DNA of 64,000 bases, taken from NCBI GenBank assembly GCA_963783945.1, contig CAWAPS010000032.1:930001-994000 (forward strand), given 5' to 3'. The notes beneath the pieces were generated by a model. The model had not been told where the DNA came from, did no database searches, and saw only the letters and a list, made by a program, of their open reading frames with translations. The stretch comes from CAWAPS01 sp963783945. Lineage in GTDB: Bacteria; Actinomycetota; Acidimicrobiia; Acidimicrobiales; Palsa-688. Positions 1 to 13,323 of this stretch are shown here, piece by piece. The first letter of the stretch is position 1. Every line of letters begins with the position of its first letter. The position numbers were made by a program, and so were the translations under genes.

Positions 1-387
1 GCGCAGGACCGGGACGTGAGGCAGTTCGAGGATGACCAGGGTCAACAGAGTGATCAGCCCACCGAGCGCCAGGTGACCGAAGCCGACCACGATGCCTATA
101 GCCGCCACGCCGAAGGTCGTGGCGGCGGTGGTGAGACCCGAAACGCCGCCTTCGCGGTGAAAGACGATGCCGGCCCCGATGAAGCCCACCCCGGTGACGA
201 TGCCGCCGATGGCCTGCGGTGCCGTGCTCGCCGTGACCGCGGTTATGCCGGCGGAACCGGCGCCAACCAGAGCGAAGGTGCGCCCGCCGGCGGCAGAACC
301 CCGCACCTCCCGCTCGAACCCCAGGATGAACCCCAGGGCGAATCCCGTGGTTACTCGCGCGAACAACGCCAGATCACCCGGCGACAC
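1..387 (-). CDS. MgtC/SapB family membrane protein, 3' part cut by window edge
   Basis: The minus-strand frame is open from a GTG at 387 to the window edge, giving 129 residues without a stop. It shows the MgtC hallmarks: a hydrophobic N-terminus, then GFEREVRGSAAG, RTFALVGAGSAG, IVTGVGFIGAGIVFH and GLTTAATTFGVAAIGIVVG. These form the membrane domain linked to magnesium limitation and virulence in Salmonella and Mycobacterium. A TGA lies three codons upstream, so GTG is the only reasonable start, and GGAGG precedes it by about ten bases. The C-terminal domain, if present, lies outside the window. Family assignment is firm; the substrate or partner is unknown. Confidence 0.85.
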   Translation of the reverse strand, partial: MSPGDLALFARVTTGFALGFILGFEREVRGSAAGGRTFALVGAGSAGITAVTASTAPQAIGGIVTGVGFIGAGIVFHREGGVSGLTTAATTFGVAAIGIVVGFGHLALGGLITLLTLVILELPHVPVLR

Positions 388-450
388 GAGGGCTCAGCCT
401 CCCGGAAGCACGTCCATGTGGCCGGTAACGCTAGTTGCGACCGCCGAGTT

Positions 451-679
451 GGATGGCGGATGGCGGATAGCGGATAGCGGATAGCGGATAGCGGATAGCG
501 GATAGCGGATGCGGATAGCGGATAGCGGATAGCGGATAGCGGATAGCGGATAGCGGATAGCGGATAGCGGATAGCGGACGGCGGATAGCGGACGGCGGAT
601 AGCGGATAGCGGATAGCGGACGGCGGACGGCGGACGGCGGATAACGGACGGCAGATCGCGGACGGCAGATCGCGGATGC
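451..679. repeat. Heptanucleotide tandem repeat (GGATAGC)n
   Basis: About 32 head-to-tail copies of a 7-bp unit, GGATAGC, fill this stretch. One unit is a base short near 510. Variants cluster at the ends: GGATGGC on the left, GGACGGC and GGATCGC on the right. Because the unit is seven bases long, every minus-strand frame reads a heptapeptide such as IRYPLSA, which explains open frames here that are not genes. The array lies between the MgtC start and the clpB 3' end. Confidence 0.95.
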
Positions 680-694
680 CCGAAATGCCGGAAT

Positions 695-779
695 TTCTCG
701 GAGTCATTTCGCATTCTCGGCGTCAAAACGCACGTATAACGTGCGAAATGACTACGAGAACACGAAACTGCTACGAGAA
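695..779. repeat. Four-copy 19-bp repeat cluster, two direct plus two inverted
   Basis: A 19-bp motif close to TTCTCGKAGTCATTTCGCA occurs at 695-713 and, immediately abutting, at 714-732 on the plus strand. After a 9-bp spacer it recurs on the minus strand at 742-760 and 761-779. Copies 695-713 and 742-760 match at 18 of 19 positions. A perfect inner hairpin, CGCACGT/ACGTGCG with spacer ATA, sits at 729-745. The layout resembles operator or iteron arrays. Its function is unknown. Confidence 0.85.
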
Positions 780-1030
780 AACCTATCCCGAGGGGCGGGC
801 CGGACGGCTGGCGGCGGCGGGTATGCGTCGTTGGATGCCCGCCGGCGGGCCGGACGCCGGCTCGCCTCGTCGGTTTTGGCATCGGCGGAGGGCCGCCGGG
901 GCGGGGCCCCAGACGGGGCCGGGCCGGGCGGGACCCGACGGGGCCGGGCCGGCGCCGGGCCGGCCAGACGGGGCGGGACCCGGGCCGGCCGAGGCGGGAA
1001 CCGGGCCGGCGCCCCGCCTCCCCTCGCCGA
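780..1030. other. Very G+C-rich low-complexity stretch downstream of clpB
   Basis: This stretch consists mostly of GGGCC, GGCGGG and CCCGG runs, with several closely spaced G-tracts that could form G-quadruplexes or strong hairpins. I see no supported gene. Open frames here have the composition bias expected of G+C-rich noncoding DNA. Confidence 0.5.
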
Positions 1031-3628
<2,598 letters not shown>

Positions 3629-3690
3629 GAATTCCTCCTCTGGTCCACTTGACCTGATAACGAATAACGATCTTTGGGTGCGAGCCCGAT

Positions 3691-4074
3691 CTACCGGCCG
3701 GGCAGCCAGCGGTCGGGCGAGTTCTTGACCGGGACGAGGTCCCGGCGGTACTTGCGGTGAGTGCGCTCGACGTCCTCGGCCGCCTGCCGGCGCGCCTGTT
3801 CCAGCTGGGCGCGCAGCTCGGCGATCTCGGCTTCGAGCTCGATAACCCGACGGACTCCCTCGAGGTTGAGCCCCGCGGTCGTCAGGTCCTGTATGCGGCG
3901 TAGTTGGGCGATGTCCTGGTCGCTGTACCGGCGGCTCCCGCCGACGGTGCGGGCCGGGTCCAGCAGCCCCTTGCGCTCGTATATGCGCAGGGTCTGGGGG
4001 TGAACGCCGGCCAGTTCGGCGGCCACGGAGATGACGTAAACGGCCCGGGTGACGTGCCTGTCTCCGTTCATCAT
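3691..4074 (-). CDS. hspR: MerR-family heat-shock repressor HspR
   Basis: This 127-residue protein has a MerR-type helix-turn-helix (YVISVAAELAGVHPQTLRIYE) followed by the RRYSDQDIAQLRRIQ wing and a C-terminal coiled coil. That is the HspR pattern. HspR represses dnaK operons in actinobacteria by binding HAIR inverted repeats, with DnaK as co-repressor. Its start overlaps the dnaJ stop by ATGA, so translation is coupled. A candidate HAIR element lies upstream of dnaK at 7846-7866, which implies autoregulation of the whole operon. Confidence 0.93.
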   Translation of the reverse strand: MMNGDRHVTRAVYVISVAAELAGVHPQTLRIYERKGLLDPARTVGGSRRYSDQDIAQLRRIQDLTTAGLNLEGVRRVIELEAEIAELRAQLEQARRQAAEDVERTHRKYRRDLVPVKNSPDRWLPGR

Positions 4075-5207
4075 GAATCACTCCATAACTGCCCGCGGAG
4101 GGCGTCGCCGTCCATGAGCCCCCCCAGGGCCATGACCGACTCCTTTTCGGCGTCGCTGACCGTCGCCGGCACCGCCACCTCGACGGTCACCAGCAGATCA
4201 CCGGCGCCCGACGAAGCGGGCACGCCGCGGCCGCGGACTCGTAGCGTCCGGCCGGACCTGGTTCCGGCGGGGATCTTGAGGGTTACCGGCTTTTCGAGGG
4301 TGGGCACCTTGATGGTGGTGCCGAGGACGGCTTCGGGGTAGGTGACAGGAACCGTCAACGTCAGGTCCTTCCCCCGCCGGCCGAAGAGCCGATCCTGATC
4401 GACGTGGACCACGACGTAGAGGTTGCCGGCGGGTCCGCCGCCTCGTCCCGCACCACCGCGGCCCTTGACCCGGATGCGCTGGCCGTCCTCGACCCCGGCG
4501 GGAATCCGCACCTTGACCTGCCGGGCCGCGTATTCGACGCCGGCGCCGTGGCAGGTGGCGCAGGGGTGCTCCACCCGCAGGCCGGTGCCACTGCAGGTCT
4601 GGCAGGGCTGGCTGAACGAGAACAGGCCCTGGTTGTCGTTGATCACGCCGCGACCGCCACAGACGTCGCACACCACCGGAGCGGTCCCGGGAGCGGCCCC
4701 GCTACCGCTGCAGGTGTGGCATGCCACCTCCGACGTCACGTTTACGGTCGCGGTGAGGCCTTCCACCGCGTCGAGGAACGACAGGTGCAGAGTGGTCTCC
4801 AGGTCCTGGCCGCGCTCCGCCATCGCCGCGCCGGCCCCCCGGCCACCGGCTGGGCGGCCGCGGTTGCCCCGGCCGAAGATGTTGCCGAGCAGATCGCCCA
4901 GGTCGTCCACGTGGAAGCCGCCGGAGACGCCGCCGCCCCGACCGCCGCCGGGCATACCGCCGAACGGGTTCCCGACCGCACCGAGCCGGCGCACCTCGTC
5001 GTACTCCTTTCGCTTGGCCTCGTCGCCGATCACGTCATAAGCGGCCGAGATGTCCTTGAACCGCTCTTCCGAGCCGGGGTTGACGTCGGGGTGGTACTGC
5101 TTGGCCAGCTTCCGGTACGCCTTGGTTATCTCCTTATCGGACGCGCTTTCGGACACCCCCAACACCTTGTAGTAGTCCTTCTCGAACCACTCACGCTGGG
5201 GTGCCAT
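4071..5207 (-). CDS. dnaJ: Co-chaperone DnaJ (type I)
   Basis: This 378-residue type I J-protein stimulates DnaK ATPase and delivers substrates. The J domain carries HPD at about residues 39-41. A glycine/phenylalanine-rich linker and four zinc-binding repeats follow (CHTCSGSG, CDVCGGRG, CQTCSGTG, CATCHGAG), then the C-terminal substrate-binding domains. All eight zinc cysteines are present. The ATG lies three bases after the grpE stop and the gene overlaps hspR by four bases, so it is in the same transcript. Confidence 0.96.
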   Translation of the reverse strand: MAPQREWFEKDYYKVLGVSESASDKEITKAYRKLAKQYHPDVNPGSEERFKDISAAYDVIGDEAKRKEYDEVRRLGAVGNPFGGMPGGGRGGGVSGGFHVDDLGDLLGNIFGRGNRGRPAGGRGAGAAMAERGQDLETTLHLSFLDAVEGLTATVNVTSEVACHTCSGSGAAPGTAPVVCDVCGGRGVINDNQGLFSFSQPCQTCSGTGLRVEHPCATCHGAGVEYAARQVKVRIPAGVEDGQRIRVKGRGGAGRGGGPAGNLYVVVHVDQDRLFGRRGKDLTLTVPVTYPEAVLGTTIKVPTLEKPVTLKIPAGTRSGRTLRVRGRGVPASSGAGDLLVTVEVAVPATVSDAEKESVMALGGLMDGDALRGQLWSDS

Positions 5208-5210
5208 GGG

Positions 5211-5935
5211 TCACCCTCTCACTCGGACCATCGCCGGTCGGAGCACGCGCCCCTTCCAGCGATACCCGGCCCGCAGGACCTCCGCCACCTCCTGTGGCCC
5301 CCCGTCACCGGGTTCGTGGGCGACGGCGTCGTGCAGGGTGGGATCGAACGGTCCACCCGCCGGATCGATCCGCTCCAGGCCCTCGCGGTCCAAGGCGGAG
5401 GTGAGCGCGCTCATGATCTGCTTGATGTCCTCGCCCCCACCGTGGGCCAGGGCCAGGTCGGCGGTATCGAGGACGGGCAGGAGCTTCTCGACCAGACCTT
5501 CGGCCGCCCGCTCCAGGTGCTCGGTCTGTTGCTTGATGATGCGCTTCTTGTAGTTCTCGAAGTCGGCCTGCAGGCGCATCAGGGCGCTGAGGTACTCGTC
5601 GCGCTGCTGGATCACAGCCTCCAGAGCCGGGTCGCCGGATCCAGAGTCTCGGCCGGCCGGGCCCTCCGGGCCATCAGGCCCCGATGACCCGGCGTCGGCG
5701 ACACCGGCCTCGTCATCGACGACCTCGGCGTCCAGGACGTCCTCATCGACGACCCGGGCCCCGCCGGCATCAGCCGGTATTCCGGCCCGGTGGCCGGCCT
5801 GGTCTTCGTCGCCGGGGGACCCGAAGCTCGAAGCGGGGCCCGGGCCGCGACCGGCCGAACCGGCCGATCGCTGGTCACCCACGCCGGGACGGCCGGGGGT
5901 CTTCGATGGCTCCCAGGGAGCCCCCGGGCCGGCGG

Positions 5936-5939
<4 letters not shown>
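5211..5939 (-). CDS. grpE: Nucleotide exchange factor GrpE
   Basis: This 242-residue protein is predicted to release ADP from DnaK. The first 100 residues are acidic, Gly/Pro-rich and probably disordered. The conserved part begins near RDEYLSALMRLQADFENYKKR, the long dimerising helix, and ends with the beta domain including DPTLHDAVAHEPGDG and GYRWKGRVLRPAMVRV. Its ATG overlaps the dnaK stop (ATGA). The N-terminal extension is longer than in E. coli GrpE but common in actinobacteria. Confidence 0.95.
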
Positions 5940-7792
<1,853 letters not shown>

Positions 7793-7845
7793 AGTTCTTG
7801 CCTCCGTAGATGGGGTTCTCAGATCGGTAACTCCAGTGTAGCAAA

Positions 7846-7866
7846 GTTGAGTGTCACCTACTAAGA
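7846..7866. promoter_or_regulatory. Candidate HAIR element (HspR operator)
   Basis: The sequence reads GTTGAGT, seven bases, ACTAAGA. The established HAIR consensus is CTTGAGT-N7-ACTCAAG. The left half matches 6 of 7 and the right half 4 of 7, with exact spacing. It lies 54 bp upstream of the dnaK start and could also affect gpmA. Confidence 0.5.
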
Positions 7867-7917
7867 AAATCTGACCCTGAGTGTTGGGGAGGGGCGGGCC
7901 CGGTAGCCTTGCCCGCC

Positions 7918-8661
7918 GTGAGTACCCTCGTGCTTCTGCGCCACGGGCAGAGTCAGTGGAACCTCGAGAACCGTTTTACCGGCTGGTGGGACGTCGAGCT
8001 GTCCGAGCAGGGAAAAAGGGAGGCCCGGTCGGCCGGCACCCTGCTCGCCACACAGAGCGTGACGGTGGACCAGGCCTACACGTCGCTGCTCACCCGGGCC
8101 ATCAAGACCCTGGAACTGACTCTGGAGGAGATGGCGCAGACCTGGGTGCCGGTCACCCGGAGCTGGCGACTCAACGAGCGCCACTATGGTGCGCTCACCG
8201 GCCTGGACAAGGCGGAGACCAGGCAACGCTACGGTGATGAGCAGTTCAAGCAGTGGCGGCGCAGCTATTCCACCCCCCCGCCCCCGATGCCTCCGGACCA
8301 CGAGTTCGACGTCCGGGGCGACCGCCGCTACCACTTCCTGGCACCGGATCTGGCCCCGGCGACGGAGTGCCTGGCCGACGTGGTGGCTCGCATGCTGCCT
8401 TTCTGGTACGACACCATCTGCCCAGATCTCGTCGCCGGGCGGACGGTGCTGGTCTCGGCCCACGGCAACAGCCTCCGGGCGCTGATCAAGCACCTCGATG
8501 GCATATCGGACGCCGATATCGCCGAGCTCGAGATTCCTACCGGCGTGCCGATCGTCTATGTGATCGACGAGGCTCTCGCCCCGGTGTCCAAGCGAGAGCT
8601 CGGCGACCCCGTCGCCATCGCCGCCGCCGCCGAGGCGGTACGCCGTCAGGGCGAGCGCTGA
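7918..8661 (+). CDS. gpmA: 2,3-bisphosphoglycerate-dependent phosphoglycerate mutase
   Basis: This 247-residue glycolytic enzyme interconverts 3- and 2-phosphoglycerate. The catalytic motif LLRHGQSQWN is at the N-terminus (phospho-histidine), with the family segments NRFTGWWDVELSEQG, LNERHYGALTGLDKAE and the second histidine in VSAHGNSLRALIKHLDG. The GTG at 7918 gives the usual N-terminus; an in-frame TTG at 7909 is the alternative. glnD starts ten bases downstream, so the two are probably co-transcribed. Confidence 0.95.
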   Translation: MSTLVLLRHGQSQWNLENRFTGWWDVELSEQGKREARSAGTLLATQSVTVDQAYTSLLTRAIKTLELTLEEMAQTWVPVTRSWRLNERHYGALTGLDKAETRQRYGDEQFKQWRRSYSTPPPPMPPDHEFDVRGDRRYHFLAPDLAPATECLADVVARMLPFWYDTICPDLVAGRTVLVSAHGNSLRALIKHLDGISDADIAELEIPTGVPIVYVIDEALAPVSKRELGDPVAIAAAAEAVRRQGER

Positions 8662-8671
8662 GGCGCAGACC

Positions 8672-10991
8672 GTGCCCCCCGCCACCTCAGCATCCTTACG
8701 GGACCTGCGCGCCCAGGTCCTGCGCGACCCGCGAGCTGACCGGTACGGCGTGGTGCCGGCGCTATGCCGCGCTGACCGGCGGGTGGTTGACCGAGGTGTT
8801 CGCCCGGGCCAGCGGGGGCGACGCGAAGGGCCTGGCCCTCCTGGCCGTAGGCGGATACGGGCGGGCCACGCTGGCCCCGGGAAGCGATCTCGACCTGCTT
8901 CTCGTGCACGACGGTAAACGGTCGGTGAAGGCCATCGCCGACGCCTTGTGGTACCCGATCTGGGATGCCGGGATGCCGCTCGACCACAGCGTCCGGACCC
9001 CCAGGGAGATCCGTTCGACCATGGACTCCGATATCAAGGTGGCGCTGGGGCTTCTCGACGCCCGGCTGGTCGCGGGAGACCGGAAGCTGGCGGACGCCGT
9101 CCTGACCCGGGTGGCGGAGCAGTGGAAGACCCGCACCAGCAAGTGGGTCCCGGTACTGGACCGGGTCACCCGAGAGCGCCATGCCCGATTCGGGGACCTG
9201 GCGTTCCTGCTCGAACCCGACCTCAAAGAAGCGCGGGGCGGCTTGCGGGACCTTCAGCTGTTGCGCTCCATCGGCCGGATCGCGCCCGTGCTGGCCCACC
9301 TGCTCGACGATCCCGACCTGGCGCGGGCGGACGAGACCCTCACCCGAGCGCGCGTCGAGCTGCAACGCCCGACGGCTCAGGCGACCAACGTCCTGCTGCT
9401 GCAGGACCAGGACGCGGTGGCCGCCCGTCTGGCCTTCGACGACGCCGACTTCCTCATGGCCGCGGTGGCCGACGCCGGACGGGCTATCGCCTGGGCCAGC
9501 GACGACGGCTGGCGCAGGCTGGGGTCGTGGCTGGCCGGCCCCCGCGGGCGGACCGCCGGGCGGGACCGGTCCCTCGAACCGGGTCTGGTGCTCCGCGATG
9601 GTGAAGTGGTGCTTCCGGCGGACGCCGACCCGGCGGAGGACACCTCGCTGGCCCTGCGGGCCGCCGCGGCATCGGCCGAGCTGGACGTCCCGATGGCCCG
9701 CTCCACCCTCGACCGTCTGGCCGCGTCGGCGGCCGCTCCGTCCGGGGTGTGGCCGCCCGAGACGTTGCACGCCTTTCTCCGCCTCCTCGGGGCCGGCAGG
9801 CCGGCCATCGCCGCCGTCGAGTCCCTCGACCAGAGAGGAATCTGGCTGCGCTACCTGCCCGAATGGGGGCCCGTGCGCAACCGGCCCCAGCGAAACGCCT
9901 TCCACCGGTTCACCGTGGATCGCCACTTACTGGAGACGGCGGCCGGGGCGGCCGCCCATCAGAGCTCGGTGGCTCGGCCCGACCTGCTCCTGCTCGGAGC
10001 TCTGTTTCATGACATCGGCAAAGGCCGGGGCGGCGACCACACCGATGTCGGCATCGGCGTGGTTCAGGAGCTCGGGCCGCGGCTGGGACTCGATCCGGCC
10101 GACGCCGCCGAGCTCGAGCAGCTCGTACGCCATCACCTCCTGCTGCCCGATGCCGCGACCAGGCGCGATCTCGACGATCCCTCGACGGCCCGGGCCGTGG
10201 CGGCGGCGGTGGGGAACCGACAGACCCTGGATCTGCTGGCGGTCATCACCGAAGTGGACAGCATCGCCACCGGCCCGGCGGCTTGGGGCCCGTGGAAGGC
10301 GTCCCTGGTGGCCCGGCTGGTCGACCAGGTTGCTCACACCCTGGAGGGCCTTCCCCTCACCGACCGCAGAGAGGTCGAGCTGCCGCCCGAGCAGATAGCC
10401 CTGCTCGAGTCCGGCCGGCTCGAGCTCCTCGCCGAAGGTGGGCGCCTGACCATCGCCGCCCCCGACCGGCCCGGACTGCTCTCCGTGGCCGCCGGCGTGC
10501 TGACCCTGGCCGGCATCGTGGTGAGAGCCGCCACCACCCTGTCCGACCCGGCCACCGGGATGGCCCTGTTCCAGTTCGACGTGGCCCCCGCCTTCGACGA
10601 CCTCCCAGACTGGGCGACCGTCCGCCGCGACCTGGATGCCGCCCTGGATGGCCGGCTGCCCGTCGACCGCCTCCTCGCCGAGCGGGAGTCGCGCTACTCC
10701 CGCTTCCGCCGCTCCACCACCGCCCGGCTGCCCGAGGTGCTGGTGCTGATAGACAACGAGCTTTCCGACACATCGACGGTGATCGAGATCCGGGCACCGG
10801 ATCGGGGGCCGGTCCTATACCAGGTGACCCGGGCTCTGACCGAAAGCGGCGTGACCATCACCCGGGCCCTGGTAAGCACCCTGGGAGCCGAAGCGATCGA
10901 CGTCTTCTACGCCCAGACGATCGACGGGGGCCGGGTCACCGACCCGGCCCACCAGACGAACCTGCGAAGGGCGGTGCTCGGCGCCCTCTAG
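8672..10991 (+). CDS. glnD: PII uridylyltransferase/uridylyl-removing enzyme GlnD, apparent frameshift near the N-terminus
   Basis: This bifunctional nitrogen sensor adds or removes UMP on PII. Seen in order are the nucleotidyltransferase motif GGYGRATLAPGSDLDLLLVH, a PII-UTase helical domain, an HD domain (HRFTVDRHLLETAA, LLGALFHDIGKGRGGDHTD) and two C-terminal ACT domains that sense glutamine. The main frame has no good start: its upstream residues are not GlnD-like. The GTG at 8672, preceded by GAGG, opens a different frame reading LRDLRAQVLRDPR, which is GlnD-like and joins the main frame near 8728-8736. One extra base explains it and gives about 772 residues. Its target, glnK, lies 0.4 kb away. 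Confidence 0.9.
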
Positions 10992-11052
10992 AGGCCGACC
11001 GGGTAGGGAGCCCCGAGCGGCCCGGCGGCAAAGCGGCCAGAGCGGGGTAAAA

Positions 11053-11090
11053 GCTGAGAGGCCCAGCGTCTATCCGCTGGGCCTCTCAGC
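11053..11090. terminator. Bidirectional intrinsic terminator
   Basis: A perfect 16-bp stem (11053-11068 with 11075-11090) encloses a 6-base loop, TCTATC. It lies between convergent glnD and the amt operon. Read on the minus strand the stem is followed by TTTT, so it should terminate the amt-glnK transcript well. On the plus strand there is no T-run. Confidence 0.85.
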
Positions 11091-11103
11091 GCGGCCGCTC
11101 AGA

Positions 11104-11337
11104 TCACGGCAGCCGGCTGTGCTGGCGCCACAACCACATCGACGTGGCGAACCACCCGAGGGCGATGACGACCCAGAAGATGGCGAACGTCCCGGCGCCG
11201 TTGCCCGCCAGGATGATGGCCACGCCGAGAAACAGGAGGGACATCAACAGGAAGCCCCGCCACCCCCACGGCGAGCGGACCGAGCGCGACTCCTGAGGCG
11301 ACCACTTGTCCTCGTTGCCGGAACGGCCGTCAGCCAT
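11104..11337 (-). CDS. Small two-helix membrane protein of unknown function
   Basis: This 77-residue protein starts MADGRSGNEDKW. A charged N-terminal third is followed by two hydrophobic segments (about residues 28-47 and 50-67) and a short basic tail. I do not recognise a family. It lies ten bases after glnK and ends just before the terminator, so it is the third gene of an amt-glnK operon. That placement suggests a role near ammonium transport, but this is inference. The ATG has only a weak ribosome-binding site. Confidence 0.65.
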   Translation of the reverse strand: MADGRSGNEDKWSPQESRSVRSPWGWRGFLLMSLLFLGVAIILAGNGAGTFAIFWVVIALGWFATSMWLWRQHSRLP

Positions 11338-11347
11338 CACGGGTAGT

Positions 11348-11686
11348 TTAGAGCGCATCCGGCCCCGTCTCTCCGGTGCGGATCCGCACCACGTGGTCCA
11401 CCGATGTGACCCAGATCTTCCCGTCGCCGATCTTGTCGGTGCGGGCGGCCTTGGCGATGGCGTCAACCACTCCTGGCACCTCGTGGTCGTCCACCAGCAC
11501 CTCCACTTTTATCTTGGGGGTGAAGGCGACCTGGTACTCGGCGCCGCGGTACACCTCGGTATGGCCCTTCTGCCGGCCGAAACCCTGGGCCTCGGTGATG
11601 GTCATGCCCTTGGCCCCCACCGTCTCCGCCGCCTCCTTGACGGCGTCGACCTTGAACGGCTTGACGATAGCGGTAACGAGCATCAT
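11348..11686 (-). CDS. glnK: Nitrogen regulatory protein PII (GlnK)
   Basis: This 112-residue PII trimer subunit binds ATP and 2-oxoglutarate and can block the ammonium channel. The T-loop has Tyr51 in YRGAEYQV, the uridylylation site used by GlnD. In some actinobacteria the same Tyr is adenylylated. KPFKVDAVKEA (N-terminus) and GDGKIWV with the following VDHVVRIRTGE (C-terminus) are PII signatures. Its start overlaps the amt stop (ATGA), typical of amt-glnK pairs. Confidence 0.95.
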   Translation of the reverse strand: MMLVTAIVKPFKVDAVKEAAETVGAKGMTITEAQGFGRQKGHTEVYRGAEYQVAFTPKIKVEVLVDDHEVPGVVDAIAKAARTDKIGDGKIWVTSVDHVVRIRTGETGPDAL

Positions 11687-13239
11687 GCGGAATCACCTGC
11701 CATGGAATCGGGGATTGTCGTGGAATCGGGTGGCGACCCGCCCGAGCCGGGCGAGGCGCCCACTCCCGCCATGTCGGTCCGGGTGTAGCCCTCGTCGGGC
11801 GGGTAGGCCTCCTCCGAGTGTACGGACACGTCCCCGCCCTCCAGATCCTCGTCCGACATTCGGAGCGGGGTGAAGATGCTGATGATCTTGAGGATGATGA
11901 AGGTCATGAGGGCGTCGTAGACGATGATGGTGAGAGCGGCGAACAGCTGGATGAAGAACTGGTGCCGGTTGCCGTACAGCCAGCCCTTGACCGAGATCGG
12001 GGTGCCGTTGGCGCTCCGGTAGACGATGATGCTCGGATCGGCCAATATGCCGACCAGTAGGCCGCCGCACAAACCGGCGATCCCGTGGGTGTAGACCACC
12101 CCCATGGCGTCGTCGACATGCCGGAGGGTGATGGGCTGGAGGTAGGTCCAGGCGAACCACACGACGGTCGAGGCGATGATGCCGATCCACAATGCGCCGG
12201 ACCCGCTCACGTAGCCGGCCGCCGGGGTGATGCCCACCAAGCCGCAGATCATGCCGTTGACGGCGCCGAGGAACGTCGGTTTCTTCTCTTTACTGAGGAA
12301 CATGTCCCACACCACCCAGGTCAGCAAGGCGGCGGCGGTCGCGGCGTTGGTATTGATGACCGCGGTGGCGGCGTCGCTGCCCGAGAAATACGGGTCCCCT
12401 CCGTTGAAGCCGTTCCAGCCCAGCCAGACGATGCCGGCGCCGACGGCCACCATGGTGAGGCTGTGGGGCACGAACCTGGCCCGGTCTCTGGCCAGGCGAG
12501 GCCCGATAACCCAGGCCGCCACGAAGCCGGAGGTGCCGGCGGCCAAGTGGATGACGTATCCACCCGAGTAGTCCAGCGCGCCCTCGTGGGCCCAGTAGCC
12601 GCCGCCCCACAGCAGCATGGCGTTGACGGTGTAGACGAAGGTGCACCACGCCGGCACGAAGATCATCCATACCCTCGGCTTGATCCGGCCCAGCACGCTC
12701 CCGAGGAACAGCAGCGGGGTGATGCCGGCGAACACAAATTGGAAGTACGCCAGCGCCGGAGTGGGCATCTGCAGGGGCACGAAGGTCCCTATTGGCAACG
12801 CCGCTTGGCCCATCTGGGCGTTCGCCGAGTTGATGGACTGCGGATGGCCCACGAAGTTGTTGAAGAAGTTGGAGAAGAAGTTCCCGCCGTACTTGTAGGT
12901 GTAGGTGTTGGGCGTGCCGCCTCCGAGCGGGGAGCCAAAGCCCATCTTGTAGCCCCAGAGGACCCACACGATGAGCACCGTCGAGAACCCCGTGAAGGCC
13001 ATGAACATGGTGTTCACCGCCCACTTCTTCGGGACCAGGCCCCCGTAAAGCACAGCCAGGCCGGGAAGGCTCATGAGGCCGACGAACGTGGCCGCCGTGA
13101 GCTGCCAGGCGGTGTCGCCGGTATCTATCCAGTTGGCGTCCGAACAGGACTTAGGCAGCAGCGTGTTTCCCTGGTAGGCCGCGTTCTTGGCGCAGACCTG
13201 CGCGGTGGTCGCCGCGTGCAACATGGTATGGAGTAACAA
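11683..13239 (-). CDS. amt: Ammonium transporter Amt
   Basis: This protein of about 518 residues belongs to the Amt/Mep/Rh family and has about eleven membrane helices. Family segments include GLAVLYGGLVPKKW, AHEGALDYSGGYVIHLAAG, GWNGFNGGDPYFSG, and a histidine-containing pore segment near VVYTHGIAGLCGGLLVG. It carries a long extracellular N-terminus. I place the start at a TTG five bases after AGGAGG; an ATG at 13224 is the alternative. It is operonic with glnK. A GlnR-like box lies about 85-120 bp upstream. Confidence 0.92.
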   Translation of the reverse strand: MLLHTMLHAATTAQVCAKNAAYQGNTLLPKSCSDANWIDTGDTAWQLTAATFVGLMSLPGLAVLYGGLVPKKWAVNTMFMAFTGFSTVLIVWVLWGYKMGFGSPLGGGTPNTYTYKYGGNFFSNFFNNFVGHPQSINSANAQMGQAALPIGTFVPLQMPTPALAYFQFVFAGITPLLFLGSVLGRIKPRVWMIFVPAWCTFVYTVNAMLLWGGGYWAHEGALDYSGGYVIHLAAGTSGFVAAWVIGPRLARDRARFVPHSLTMVAVGAGIVWLGWNGFNGGDPYFSGSDAATAVINTNAATAAALLTWVVWDMFLSKEKKPTFLGAVNGMICGLVGITPAAGYVSGSGALWIGIIASTVVWFAWTYLQPITLRHVDDAMGVVYTHGIAGLCGGLLVGILADPSIIVYRSANGTPISVKGWLYGNRHQFFIQLFAALTIIVYDALMTFIILKIISIFTPLRMSDEDLEGGDVSVHSEEAYPPDEGYTRTDMAGVGASPGSGGSPPDSTTIPDSMAGDSA

Positions 13240-13323
13240 GAAGCCCTCCTGTCGGTTGTGCCGAGTGCCCCCCGTAATCCCTTGGTCGGGACGACGGTGT
13301 CGACGCAACGCTAGGAAGGCTGT

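Noticed and set aside
451..679. CRISPR array
   Set aside because: The unit is 7 bp with no spacers and there are no cas genes in the window.
3629..4081. N-terminal extension of the clpB frame over hspR
   Set aside because: The extension is arginine-rich shadow sequence over a real gene. A strong ribosome-binding site marks the clpB start at 3628.
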